Below the pieces are notes generated by a model, which was not told the DNA's origin, did no database searches, and was given only the letters and a program-made list of their open reading frames with translations. A program made the translations under genes and the position numbers. Positions 16,449 through 25,256 of a DNA stretch of 64,000 bases are shown here, one piece after another (within the stretch, counting starts at the first letter, position 1; every line of letters starts with the position of its first letter). The stretch comes from Croceibacterium_A sp035626815 (GTDB taxonomy: Bacteria > Pseudomonadota > Alphaproteobacteria > Sphingomonadales > Sphingomonadaceae), in assembly GCA_035626815.1 (NCBI GenBank), contig DASPMY010000012.1, positions 62,001 through 126,000 on the forward strand. Reading direction: 5' to 3'.

Positions 16449-18673
16449 CCGACTTGCGCGGCGACGGTGAGCACGCCGTCGCCGACCAGATAGAGCAGCC
16501 CCGCTCCGCCGGCATAGAGCACCGCGGGCCACGATCGCCCGGTCCGCGGCGGGATGAAGGCGAGCGGCAGCGCGAACAGGAGCATCGCCAGCGGCGCCAG
16601 CGGCTCGGCCGCCGAGCGATGGACGCGCGTGGCGAACAGCATTTCGGCCCGGCTCAGCGGCGCCTCCTGCGCCAGCGTCCGCCGCGCGGCCGCGGCCGAC
16701 AGCGCGGGCGCCTGCGAGAAGAAGGCCGCGACGTCCTCACCGCGCAACGGCACCTCCCAGTCCTGCCGCGCGGCTTGCGTCCGGACGATGCCGTCGCTGC
16801 CGTATCGCGTCACTTGCACATCGCGCAGTTGCCAGCCGCCATCTCGCCGCACGGCGCGCGCGGCGGCAATGCGGCGTTCGAGCCGGCCTTGCGCGTCGCG
16901 CTGGTAGAGGCGGACGTTGCTCAGCCGCGTGCCGTCGGCGGACGGAGTGTCGGCCTTGACGATGTCGCCTCCGATCCGGAACCAGCGGGCTTCGGGGCGA
17001 TCGTCGCTCGCGGCCGGCTCCGTCTGGGCCCACCACGTCGCCAGGCGAACCTGGCTGGCGGGGGTCGCCCATTCGGCCAGCGCGAAGATCGCCGCGAGCC
17101 CGATCACCGCCACCGGCGCGGCCTTGGCCAGGACCCGCCATTGCGACACGCCCGCCGCGCGCATCGCCGTCATCTCGCGGCGGCCGGCGAACAGCGCGAA
17201 CGCCGCCATCGCCCCGGCCAGCGCGCCGATCGGCGCGGCCTGCTGCACGATGGCGGGAAGCTTGAGCCACGCATAGCGGCCGATCTCGGCCGGTCCGAAG
17301 CCGCGGCTCACGAACGCGCCACCCTGCTCGATCAGGTCGATCATCTGCAGGAACAGGGCGATGGTGAAAGTCGCCAGGAGGGTCCACTTCCCCACCTCCC
17401 AGAGGACGTACCCGGTCAGCGAGTGCCCGCGCAGGCCGGGCACCACGCGGGTCTTCGGCGCCAGTCGCGCGCCCGCCCTGGCGATCGGATCGAGCAGCGA
17501 GTGCAGCGGGCTGTGGCTCGGCAGCTTGCGCGCCGAGGCGAACAGCGCCAGCACCACCAGCGCCAGGGCGCCGATGGTCCCGAGGAGCAGCCGCGGGGGG
17601 CTGGCGGCGCCTGCTTCGGCGAGGTTGATGGCAAAGCTCAGCAGGTGGCGCGAGACGGCCACGAACGCGGCGCACAGCACGACTCCGAGCGTCCGGCCGC
17701 GCTTCTTGGTGGCGAACGCCAGCGGCACCACGAGCAACGGGATCACCGGGATCAGCAGCGCCCGCGCGATCCGGCCGTAGAACTCGACCTCGATGGCGCG
17801 GTGCGAATAGCCGCTCGCGCCGGTGCGCGCCTCCGCGAGCAGCTCCGGCAGCGTCAATTCCTTGGGATCCCAGCCCCTTTGCCAGGTCGAATCCTCGCGC
17901 CGCATCGTCTCCCGAAAGGCGAGATCGCGGAAATCGAGGGTGTACGGTTCGTCCCCCGCTTGCTCGGCGGTGTAGCGGCCGGCGGCGAAGTCGATCCCGA
18001 ACAGCCCCTCGCGAGGCGAGAAGCCGACGCGGCCTGCGCCGCCGCTGACGACCAGCTCCTCGCCGCCGGCGAGCCGCTGCCACAGGAAGATGCCGCGCAT
18101 GGTGCCGTCGGGCGCGCGCTCGTCGTACGTCACCGCCAGGTCGGCCGAGGGCTGGAACAGCGCGCGCGGCTGCAGCGCTGCGAGCCGGCCGGCATCGGCC
18201 GCCTCGATCTTCAGCGCGCGGTAGCCGTAGCGGCCGTGCGGCTCGAGCCAGCCCCCGGCGAGCAGGGCGAAGCCCGCCAGCACCCAGCCCAAAGCCACCA
18301 GCGGCGCCGCGATCCGCCACAGCGACAGGCCGCTCGCCAGCATCGCCTCGAGCTCGAGCCGCTCGTCGAGACGGGCGACGAGCAGCACCAGCGCAACCAT
18401 GAAGGCGAGCGGAATCGCCAGCTCGAGATAGTAAGGCACGAGATGGAGCAGGATCGCCGGCAGGTAGCCGATGTCGGCGCCGAGCGCCGCCAGCTCGTGG
18501 ATCAGCCGCAAGGCGCGTTCGAGCAGCAGGGCGACGGCGATGGCGACGAGCAGCAGCGCGAGCGGCCCGGCGACGCCGCGCAGCAGGTAAAGGTCGAGCC
18601 GGCCCGGGCGAAGCGGCCGGCGCCTGCCCCCGGCGGCCGGCGAACGGTTCGTGTCGGCGCGGTCGAAGCCCAT
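16361..18673 (-). CDS. Fused LptF-LptG lipopolysaccharide/glycolipid export permease
   Basis: 770 residues, twice the normal length of LptF or LptG. Residues about 25-383 read as one complete YjgP/YjgQ permease (three helices, a periplasmic beta-jellyroll, three helices) with coupling helix EAMLASGLSLWRI. Residues about 418-770 read as a second, with coupling helix EMTAMRAAGVSQWRVL and its own jellyroll. A charged linker of roughly 35 residues joins them, and no stop codon or frameshift interrupts. LptF and LptG normally are separate proteins that pair with the LptB ATPase to extract LPS from the inner membrane; here the heterodimer would be one chain. In sphingomonads the cargo may be glycosphingolipid rather than LPS. 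lptB, lptC, lptA and lptD are not in the window. Confidence 0.9.
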   Translation of the reverse strand: MGFDRADTNRSPAAGGRRRPLRPGRLDLYLLRGVAGPLALLLVAIAVALLLERALRLIHELAALGADIGYLPAILLHLVPYYLELAIPLAFMVALVLLVARLDERLELEAMLASGLSLWRIAAPLVALGWVLAGFALLAGGWLEPHGRYGYRALKIEAADAGRLAALQPRALFQPSADLAVTYDERAPDGTMRGIFLWQRLAGGEELVVSGGAGRVGFSPREGLFGIDFAAGRYTAEQAGDEPYTLDFRDLAFRETMRREDSTWQRGWDPKELTLPELLAEARTGASGYSHRAIEVEFYGRIARALLIPVIPLLVVPLAFATKKRGRTLGVVLCAAFVAVSRHLLSFAINLAEAGAASPPRLLLGTIGALALVVLALFASARKLPSHSPLHSLLDPIARAGARLAPKTRVVPGLRGHSLTGYVLWEVGKWTLLATFTIALFLQMIDLIEQGGAFVSRGFGPAEIGRYAWLKLPAIVQQAAPIGALAGAMAAFALFAGRREMTAMRAAGVSQWRVLAKAAPVAVIGLAAIFALAEWATPASQVRLATWWAQTEPAASDDRPEARWFRIGGDIVKADTPSADGTRLSNVRLYQRDAQGRLERRIAAARAVRRDGGWQLRDVQVTRYGSDGIVRTQAARQDWEVPLRGEDVAAFFSQAPALSAAAARRTLAQEAPLSRAEMLFATRVHRSAAEPLAPLAMLLFALPLAFIPPRTGRSWPAVLYAGGAGLLYLVGDGVLTVAAQVGYVPPLLGAWAAPVLAILVGLTVLVYSER

Positions 18674-18720
18674 CCGCCGACGGTTCTAGATCGTCGGCGA
18701 AGCGCTGGCCAGAAGCGGGC

Positions 18721-20328
18721 TCAGCCGCGCAACAGGCGGCCGAGGCGCGACCGGTCGGCGAGCACCTCGCGGGCGCAATTGTGCCCCGGAGCGCCGGTCA
18801 CGCCGCCCCCCGGATGCGTGCCCGCGCCGCACATGTAGAGCCCGCCGAGCGGTCCGCGGTAGTTGCCCTGGCCGAGCACCGGGCGCGCGGACCACAACTG
18901 GTCGAGCGTCATCGCGCCGTGCATGATGTCGCCGCCGGCGAGCCCGAACTTGCGCTCGAGGCCCTTGGGGCTGAGCACCTGGCGACCGAGGATCGAGGCG
19001 CGGAAGCCGGGGGCGTGGGCCTCCACCGTGGCGATGATCGTATCGGCGGCCTTGTCCTCCTCCTCGTCCCAGTCGCGCCCGTCAGGCAGCTCGGGGGCGA
19101 ATTGCTGGCAGAACAGGCTGGCGACGTGCCTGCCGGGCGGCGCGAGGCTGTCGTCGACGGTCGAGGGAATGAGCATCTCGACGATCGGTTGCTCCGACCA
19201 ACCGTTCACTTTGGCACTGATGAACGCGCGGTCCATGTAATCGAGCGTCGGCGCGATGATGATGCCGGATTGAAGGTGCTCGCCCGGCTCGGGCAGGCAG
19301 GCGAAGCGCGGCAGCTCGCTCAGCGCGACGTTCATCCGGAAGGTCCCCGAGCCGACCTTGTAGCCCTTGATGCGGCGGCGGAACTCGGGATCGAGGTCGC
19401 TCTCGGCGAGCATTCGCTCGTAGAGCACTTTCGGGCCGACGTTGGCGATTACCCGCGGCGCGGCGATCTCCTCGCCGCCCTCGAGCCGCACGCCGGAGAC
19501 CTTGCCTCCCTCGACGAGCACCCTTTCGACCGGCGTCTCGAGGCTGATCTCCACGCCGCGATCGCGGCACACCTTGGCCATGATCTGCGTGATCGCGCCC
19601 ATCCCGCCGACTGAATGGCCCCAGGCGCCCTTCCTGCCGTTCACTTCGCCGAACACGTGGTGCAGCAGCACGTAGGCCGAGCCGGGCGTGTCGGGCGAGG
19701 CGTAGTTGCCGACCACGGCGTCGAACCCGAACGCCGCCTTGACCGCCTCGCTCTCGAACCATGAATCGAGGAAGCCGCGCGCCGACCGGGTGAACAGCTC
19801 GAGCACGTCGCGCTTGTGCGGCAGCGACAGCCGCGCGAGGCCGCGGCCCTGCCGCGCCCCGTCGACCAGCGTGCGCCAGCCCTCGCCGACATTCGGGGGA
19901 GTCTTGAGCGCGAGGCCGCGCAGCACTTCGGCGACGGCTTCGAGCGTCTCGTAATAGGCCGGCAGCGTCTCCGCATCACGGGGCGAGAACTTGCGGAACT
20001 CGGCCTGCGTCCGTGCGAGCCCGCCGCCGAGCTTGAGGTAGCCGCCGTCCTCCTGCGGCAGGAAATTGGAGATCGGCCGCTCGATCACGCGGTAGCCGTG
20101 CTCGGCGAGCCGCATGTCGCGTATCACCTTCGGCTGCAGCAGGCTGACGGTGTAGCTGGCGACCGAATTGCGGAAGCCGGGGTGGAACTCCTCGGTCACC
20201 GCGGCGCCGCCGACCACGTCGCGCCGCTCGACGATGCGGACCCTCAGCCCCGCGCGGGCGAGATAGAAGCCGCACACCAGGCCGTTGTGCCCGGCGCCGA
20301 TGATGAGCGCGTCGTAGCGGGCGCTCAT
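18721..20328 (-). CDS. Phytoene-desaturase-like FAD-dependent oxidoreductase (PYROXD2-like)
   Basis: 535 residues. The N-terminal FAD-binding motif GAGHNG (residues 11-16) is followed by AGLRVRIVERRDVVGGAAVTEEF, and the C-terminal FAD motif GLYMCGAGTHPGGGVTGAPGHNCA closes the fold. This is the pattern of the phytoene desaturase/PYROXD2 branch, whose bacterial members are often annotated only as NAD(P)/FAD-dependent oxidoreductases. No phytoene synthase or other carotenoid biosynthesis gene is nearby, so a carotenoid substrate is not implied. It lies 82 bp downstream of the Rieske oxygenase on the same strand, separated by a palindromic repeat pair; the two may work on the same substrate. Confidence 0.85.
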   Translation of the reverse strand: MSARYDALIIGAGHNGLVCGFYLARAGLRVRIVERRDVVGGAAVTEEFHPGFRNSVASYTVSLLQPKVIRDMRLAEHGYRVIERPISNFLPQEDGGYLKLGGGLARTQAEFRKFSPRDAETLPAYYETLEAVAEVLRGLALKTPPNVGEGWRTLVDGARQGRGLARLSLPHKRDVLELFTRSARGFLDSWFESEAVKAAFGFDAVVGNYASPDTPGSAYVLLHHVFGEVNGRKGAWGHSVGGMGAITQIMAKVCRDRGVEISLETPVERVLVEGGKVSGVRLEGGEEIAAPRVIANVGPKVLYERMLAESDLDPEFRRRIKGYKVGSGTFRMNVALSELPRFACLPEPGEHLQSGIIIAPTLDYMDRAFISAKVNGWSEQPIVEMLIPSTVDDSLAPPGRHVASLFCQQFAPELPDGRDWDEEEDKAADTIIATVEAHAPGFRASILGRQVLSPKGLERKFGLAGGDIMHGAMTLDQLWSARPVLGQGNYRGPLGGLYMCGAGTHPGGGVTGAPGHNCAREVLADRSRLGRLLRG

Positions 20329-20338
20329 CCCGGGCTCC

Positions 20339-20400
20339 GTTCGCCTCGAGCGAAGTCGGGAGGCGTCGCGCAGCGTGTCTCGACTTCGCTCGACACGAAC
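20339..20400. repeat. Palindromic repeat pair (REP-like)
   Basis: Two copies of a short unit in inverted orientation share the core TCGAGCGAAGTCG (20346-20358; reversed at 20381-20393). Each copy can also fold alone (CGCCT/AGGCG and CGTGTC/GACACG flank the cores), giving two adjacent hairpins, the typical form of a bacterial REP doublet. It separates the Rieske oxygenase and flavoprotein genes. Confidence 0.7.
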
Positions 20401-20410
20401 GGATTTGTAG

Positions 20411-21574
20411 TCATGGGCGGCTCCACCCGGACGCCGGCCGCTGCTCGTTGCGCGCCTCCGGAATCAGCTGGCGCATCCGGCGGCAGAAATGGCGCAGGCA
20501 GACTTCCTTGTCCGACAGCGGCCCGATCGTGAAGCGGCGCGAGGCCATGCCTTGCTGGACGCGGGCGACCAGCGCGGTGTCCTCGGCGTTGACCTGCCGG
20601 TTGATCCGCCAGTTCAAGTAGCGCGCGGCGCGCATCTCGCGGCGCTCGTCCGGAATCGCGTAGCTGATCTCGCGGATCAGGCTCTCGGTCGGCGAGACCG
20701 GCAGCCACTGCATGAAGTCGACCTGGTCGGGATAGACGTCGAAGGCGACGTTGGGCCACAGCTTGTAGTACGTCCAGCAGCGCTGGCGATCGTCCGGCAA
20801 GTGCGGCACGCCCGGCAGCAGCCGCTGGTAGGCCCGCTCCGACCAGTTGGCCGAAGGCCGGTCCTGCATCGCGCCCCACATCCGGTCGACGTGCTCTTGC
20901 GCCTCGACGCCGTAGCTGCGCCCGAACAGGCGGGTGAGCCCGGCATGGGCGACCGGAATATGCAATCCGTCGGAATAGTTGTCGCCGATGTTCTTCCAGT
21001 TGACCGCGCGCGGGCGCAGCGTGACCCGGCCGAGCGCCTGCAGCTCCTCGAACCGGTAGGGTGCGATCGTCGCCTCGTAGGGCGCCATCATTTCCGCGAC
21101 CCCCGGGCCCCCGTCCTCCAGGCGGACGAACACGAACCCGCGCCACAGCTCCAGGGTCACCGGCGCAAGGCCGTGGCGCGCCTTGTCGAGCCCGGGATAA
21201 CTGGCGCTGTCGGGCACGCCCGCGAGCGTGCCGTCGAGGTCGTAGGTCCACGCGTGGTAGGGGCACACCAGCTTCGTCGCGCAGCCGCTCGCCCCGTCGA
21301 GCAGCCGCGAACCGCGGTGGCGACAGACGTTGGCGAAAGCCCGCAAGGCCCGGTCGCGCCCGCGCACGACGATCACGCTTTCGCCGAGGTAGTTGAGCGC
21401 GCGCCAGTCGCCGGCGTTGGGCACGTCACTCGCGTGGCAGACGACCTGCCACGCCGGGGCGAACACCCGCTCCTTCTCCAGCGCGAAGAACTCGGGGTCG
21501 CTGTAGGTCCAGGCCGGCAGGCTCCAATTGTCGAGCGGGTCGCGGCTGGGGCCAGGTTCGGGCTGCGCTGCCAT
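20411..21574 (-). CDS. Rieske non-haem iron ring-hydroxylating oxygenase, alpha subunit
   Basis: 387 residues. The Rieske [2Fe-2S] ligands are Cys84-x-His86 (CRHRG) and Cys104-x2-His107 (CPYHAW). The C-terminal START-like catalytic domain holds NIGDNYSDGLHIPVAH, which fits the mononuclear iron 2-His-1-carboxylate site. Enzymes of this class insert oxygen into aromatic rings or demethylate N- or O-methyl groups using electrons from a separate reductase, which is not in the window. The ATG at 21572-21574 lies one base after the stop of the amino-acid permease gene and is preferred over an ATG 33 bases upstream that would overlap that gene. Substrate unknown; quaternary-amine demethylation (as in carnitine or glycine-betaine oxygenases) is an alternative to aromatic attack. 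Confidence 0.88.
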   Translation of the reverse strand: MAAQPEPGPSRDPLDNWSLPAWTYSDPEFFALEKERVFAPAWQVVCHASDVPNAGDWRALNYLGESVIVVRGRDRALRAFANVCRHRGSRLLDGASGCATKLVCPYHAWTYDLDGTLAGVPDSASYPGLDKARHGLAPVTLELWRGFVFVRLEDGGPGVAEMMAPYEATIAPYRFEELQALGRVTLRPRAVNWKNIGDNYSDGLHIPVAHAGLTRLFGRSYGVEAQEHVDRMWGAMQDRPSANWSERAYQRLLPGVPHLPDDRQRCWTYYKLWPNVAFDVYPDQVDFMQWLPVSPTESLIREISYAIPDERREMRAARYLNWRINRQVNAEDTALVARVQQGMASRRFTIGPLSDKEVCLRHFCRRMRQLIPEARNEQRPASGWSRP

Positions 21575-21575
21575 G

Positions 21576-22907
21576 CTAGCCGGCGCTATAGCGTTCCTCG
21601 AGCCCATTCACAGCCCGCTCGCGGCGCGCCCACCAGTACAGCGGCAGCCCGGCAATCATCAGCACCAGGCTGAGCGCGCTGGCGGCGATGCCGGCGCCCC
21701 ACAAGGTGCCGGCGGCATAGGCCGCCCCGAGCAGCGCCGCCGGCCGGGCGACGCCGAGCCGCACCGCCGACACCGCGCAAGCGAGGTAGAACCACAACGT
21801 CGCCGAGGTCGAGAGCAGCAGCAGGAACTCGAACAGGCCCTGCAGGCTGCGGCTGGCGTTGAGCAGCGCGAGGACGCTGGCGCAGAGCGCCGAGACCGTC
21901 AGCGCCCTGCGGGGCGTGCCCGCCGCATCCGTCGCGCCGAGCCAGGCCGGCAGCAGCCGCTGCTCGGCCATCCGGCGCATCATCTCGCCCTGGACGAGGA
22001 TCCACCCGTTCAGCGCGCCGACGCAGCTGACGATCGCGAACAGCGCGACCAGCGCGGCCGGGCCGGCGCTCCAGTAGCGTTCGACAAACGTGGCGAACGG
22101 CGCAGCCGAGGCGCTCGCCACTGCCGGCGGCAGCAGCATGGCGATGGCCGAGCAGACCAGCAGGTAAAGCAGGCCGGTGACGGCGGTGCCCCACAGCGTG
22201 GCGCGCGGCACGTTGACCGCCGGGTCGCGGACGCGCGCCGCCACGAGGCAGGCGCACTCGAACCCGAGCAACGCCCACAGCGTCAGGGCCGCTGCCCCGC
22301 CGAGAGCGCCCGCGGAGATCGCAGCGGGCTCGAACGGCGGCACTTGCGCCCGTTCGCCCGCAAGCACGCCCGCGGCGAGCACGACGACCACCACCAGCGG
22401 CACGATCTTGAGCGCGAGCGTGACGATCTGGACATGGCCCGCCGCGCGCACGCCGCGCAGGTTGACCAGCGTCATCGCCCACAGCAACGCCACCGCGCAC
22501 AGCGCCGGCACGAACGGCCGCGCGGCGATTGCCGGCACGAAGCTCGACAGGTAGCTGATCGCGGCGACGGCGATGGTCACCACCCCGGCCAGCGTCGCGA
22601 CCATGAACACCCAGTTGATCAGGAAGCCCGGAACCGGCCCGAACGCGGCGCGGACATAGCCGGTCGCCCCGCCCGCCGCGGGCAGCGCTCGGTCGAGCCG
22701 AGTGAGCACGAAGGCCAGCACCAGCGCGCCGGAGATGGTCACGACCCACCCGCCGACCGCGTTCCAGCCGTAGCGGGCGAGGCTCGCCGGCAGCAGGAAC
22801 ACGCCCGAGCCGATCATGTTGCCCATGACCAGCGCTATCGCCGCGAGCAGGCCGAGCTGGCGGGCGGGCGCGGCGCTCTTGCCGGCCAGGGCCGGCCGCC
22901 GGCTCAG
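21576..22907 (-). CDS. Amino-acid permease, APC superfamily (probable CTG start)
   Basis: 443 residues in the version given, with about 12 helices. The first helix carries the APC substrate-binding signature MGNMIGSGVFLLPASLA, and the sixth helix region has LGFECACLVAARV. Such proteins import or exchange amino acids at the inner membrane. The start is uncertain: within the plausible region there is no ATG, GTG or TTG upstream of RQLGLLAAIAL. A CTG at 22905-22907 overlaps the protease stop (CTGA) and gives a normal family length. The next upstream alternative is a GTG at 23009, deep inside the protease gene, which would add a highly basic, unlikely extension. Coupling with the secreted protease suggests uptake of its products. 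Confidence 0.85.
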   Translation of the reverse strand: MSRRPALAGKSAAPARQLGLLAAIALVMGNMIGSGVFLLPASLARYGWNAVGGWVVTISGALVLAFVLTRLDRALPAAGGATGYVRAAFGPVPGFLINWVFMVATLAGVVTIAVAAISYLSSFVPAIAARPFVPALCAVALLWAMTLVNLRGVRAAGHVQIVTLALKIVPLVVVVVLAAGVLAGERAQVPPFEPAAISAGALGGAAALTLWALLGFECACLVAARVRDPAVNVPRATLWGTAVTGLLYLLVCSAIAMLLPPAVASASAAPFATFVERYWSAGPAALVALFAIVSCVGALNGWILVQGEMMRRMAEQRLLPAWLGATDAAGTPRRALTVSALCASVLALLNASRSLQGLFEFLLLLSTSATLWFYLACAVSAVRLGVARPAALLGAAYAAGTLWGAGIAASALSLVLMIAGLPLYWWARRERAVNGLEERYSAG

Positions 22908-25108
22908 AGGAAGAAGTCGGCGGCGGCGATCGGGCTGGCGTCGCTGACGACGACCTGCAGCTCGAAGTCGGCGAACCCGTTGCCGTCGGTGTCGCCCTGA
23001 ACGAGCCACGTGGGTCCGGCGGTGTTGACCGCGCGAAGCTGCCCGGCGCTCGCGGCACCGAGCCCGCCGAACACCGCCGAACCGATGAAGCTGAACGCCT
23101 GGTTGCCCCCCGCCACGGAGTTGGCGTCGATCGCCGAGAGGTCGATCAGGTCGCCGGTGGTAAAATCCTGGATGCTGTCGCGCGACGCCGTGGTCGAGTG
23201 TGCGGCGCTGACGTAGGCGAAAGTGTCGTTGCCGAGGCCGCCGGTCAGGGTGTCGGCTCCGCCGGCGCCGTAGATCTTGTCGCCACCGAGGCCGCCGGCG
23301 ATCGTGTCGTCCGCCGCGCCGCTGTAGATCTCGAACCGGCCATTGATTTCGGCCGCGCCGTTGAAGGTCAGCACTTCGCCGGCGACGAGCGCGTTGCCGA
23401 CGATGTACATCGTCTGCGTCGCGGCGACGTTGCCGTCGTTCATCGTCAGCGAGTAGCTGAACGAGTCCGCGCCTCCCCCGTAAACCGTATTGGTGGCGCT
23501 CAGCAGCACGATCGACTCGATCCCGGCGAGCTGCGTGGCGCCGAACACGAGCGCGTAGTCGCCCTGCAGCCCGAGCTGGTCGCCGGTCCCGCCCTGCCCG
23601 TCGACGCTGTCGGTGGAGCCCCAGCGGCCGACGCCGAAGTAGAAGCCGTCGTTCTGCTGGCCGCCGGTGACGTCGTCGATGCCGTTGCCGGCCAGGGTGA
23701 GGAAGTAGCCGTTGCTCTCGGCCGCGCCGTTGAACGTCATGTTCTCGCCGACGCGCAGCGTGTTAGAGCTGACGATCAGCCGCTCGGTGGCGTCGACGTT
23801 GCTGTCGATCGTGGTGATGGCGTAGCTGTACAAGTTGTTGGCGGTGTCGCCGAAGCGGGTGTCGCTGCCCGACAGCAGCGCCAGCAGCTCGACGTCGATC
23901 AGGCTGTTCGCGTTGAGCGTCAGGGCCGGATAGCTGCCTTGCAGCGCGAGCTGGTCGTTGGTGCCGGCGCCCCCGTTGGCGAGGTCGGCGGTGGTGAACG
24001 AGGCGCCGAAATAGAGGCCGTCGTCGTTCTCGTCGCCGTAGAGGCTGTCGTTGCCGGTGCCGGCGAACAGGAGGTCGTCGCCTTCGTGGCCGTGGATGGC
24101 GTCGGCGCCCGCACCGCCGGTCAGCTGGTTGTCCGCGGTGTTGCCTTCCATCGTGTCGTCGCCGCCGGTGCCGATCGCGTTCTCGATCAGCGAGCGGACG
24201 TCGCTGTTGTAGAGATGCGCGTTGGCGATGTTACCGGGCACGGCGCCGCCGGTGTCGGGCAGCAATCCGGTCAGGCCGCTCCACATCCCGGGGCGCAGGT
24301 CGATCGTCCCGCCGCTGCCGAAGTTGGAGAAATCGTAGGTGTCGGTGCCGCCGCCGTCCCACACCGTCAGGTAGATGCCGAACGCGATCGGCGCGCCCTG
24401 GCCGACCGAGTTGATCGACATCTCGCCGGTCGTCTCGTCCCAGGTGTAGGTCGTGTCGGTGTTGTTGTAGGCGAAGTTCGCGCCGTAGACGTATTGCAGC
24501 GCGCGGATGTCCTCCATCATGTAGGTGTGGGCGTAGCTGCCGTCGGCGTTGAAGTAACCGAGCGGCGCGCTCTCGTAGGAGCGGTAGCTCATGACCGTGT
24601 ACGACACCGAGTCGCGGTCGGCCGGCATCGCCGGCACGGCATCGTGCGGGTGGTTGAGGCCGAGCGCGTGCCCGATCTCGTGCATCAGCGTCAGGTAGGC
24701 GAACTCGCCCTTGATCGGGTTGTCGAGGTCGCCGCTGCTGTTGTTGAGCCACACGTCGCCGCCCTGGTCGAGCGAGGTCGGCAGATAGGCATGGGCCGGG
24801 CTGGTCGCGTCGGTCATCCCGAAGCGCATCACCGAAGTGGGGATGTTGGCGCCGGTCCCTTGCGTGAAGGTTAGGCTGCTGAACGACGAAATCTGCGTCA
24901 GGATGGCGTTGACGGCGGTGATTTGCGTGGCGTTGAAGCCTTCGAAGTTGTCGAACGGCTCCTCCGCGGGAACCGTGGTGTTGTCGTACCCGGTGAAGTC
25001 GGCCGCATCGGTGGGGAAGCTGTAAGTCAGCGCGGTGCCGACCCAGCGCAGCTTGATCAGCGCGTCGGTGTAGACGTTACCGGATGCGGGAGGAGTTTCG
25101 GCGTCCAT
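22904..25108 (-). CDS. Secreted RTX metalloprotease, serralysin-like (M10)
   Basis: 734 residues, no Sec signal, as expected for type I secretion. The metzincin zinc site HEIGHALGLNH uses His143, Glu144, His147 and His153, and the Met-turn is VMSYRSY (Met173). A serralysin C-terminal-type domain follows (SNFGSGGTIDLRPG, about 250-330), then GG-x-G-x-D calcium-binding nonapeptides (about 315-370). From about residue 368 to the end runs a module shared with the proteins at 25257-28094 and 42608-45538. It contains two copies of a domain starting DG[L/F]YFG...DQL.LQG, more RTX repeats and a C-terminus ending DFFL, the usual type I secretion signal form. No ABC exporter is nearby. Probably degrades extracellular protein, with the permease downstream taking up products. 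Confidence 0.93.
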   Translation of the reverse strand: MDAETPPASGNVYTDALIKLRWVGTALTYSFPTDAADFTGYDNTTVPAEEPFDNFEGFNATQITAVNAILTQISSFSSLTFTQGTGANIPTSVMRFGMTDATSPAHAYLPTSLDQGGDVWLNNSSGDLDNPIKGEFAYLTLMHEIGHALGLNHPHDAVPAMPADRDSVSYTVMSYRSYESAPLGYFNADGSYAHTYMMEDIRALQYVYGANFAYNNTDTTYTWDETTGEMSINSVGQGAPIAFGIYLTVWDGGGTDTYDFSNFGSGGTIDLRPGMWSGLTGLLPDTGGAVPGNIANAHLYNSDVRSLIENAIGTGGDDTMEGNTADNQLTGGAGADAIHGHEGDDLLFAGTGNDSLYGDENDDGLYFGASFTTADLANGGAGTNDQLALQGSYPALTLNANSLIDVELLALLSGSDTRFGDTANNLYSYAITTIDSNVDATERLIVSSNTLRVGENMTFNGAAESNGYFLTLAGNGIDDVTGGQQNDGFYFGVGRWGSTDSVDGQGGTGDQLGLQGDYALVFGATQLAGIESIVLLSATNTVYGGGADSFSYSLTMNDGNVAATQTMYIVGNALVAGEVLTFNGAAEINGRFEIYSGAADDTIAGGLGGDKIYGAGGADTLTGGLGNDTFAYVSAAHSTTASRDSIQDFTTGDLIDLSAIDANSVAGGNQAFSFIGSAVFGGLGAASAGQLRAVNTAGPTWLVQGDTDGNGFADFELQVVVSDASPIAAADFFL

Positions 25109-25256
25109 TCAGGGCCCCCATGTGGCGCGCCCGATCGCTCCGACCGCGTGCCGGAACGCCGACGCTTCCACGCGCCAGATTGCCCGCGAATCGATTGCGA
25201 TGCCACTGAAAACTTGGCGGCCGCGGCGCGGAGCGCAATGCTCCTCGGCACGGCGC

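Noticed and set aside
12343..18838. Very long open frames on the plus strand (12343-15201 and 15116-18838)
   Set aside because: They are antisense to the LtaS-like and LptF-LptG genes, rich in Arg, Gly and Pro, and match no family. GC-rich DNA produces such shadows.
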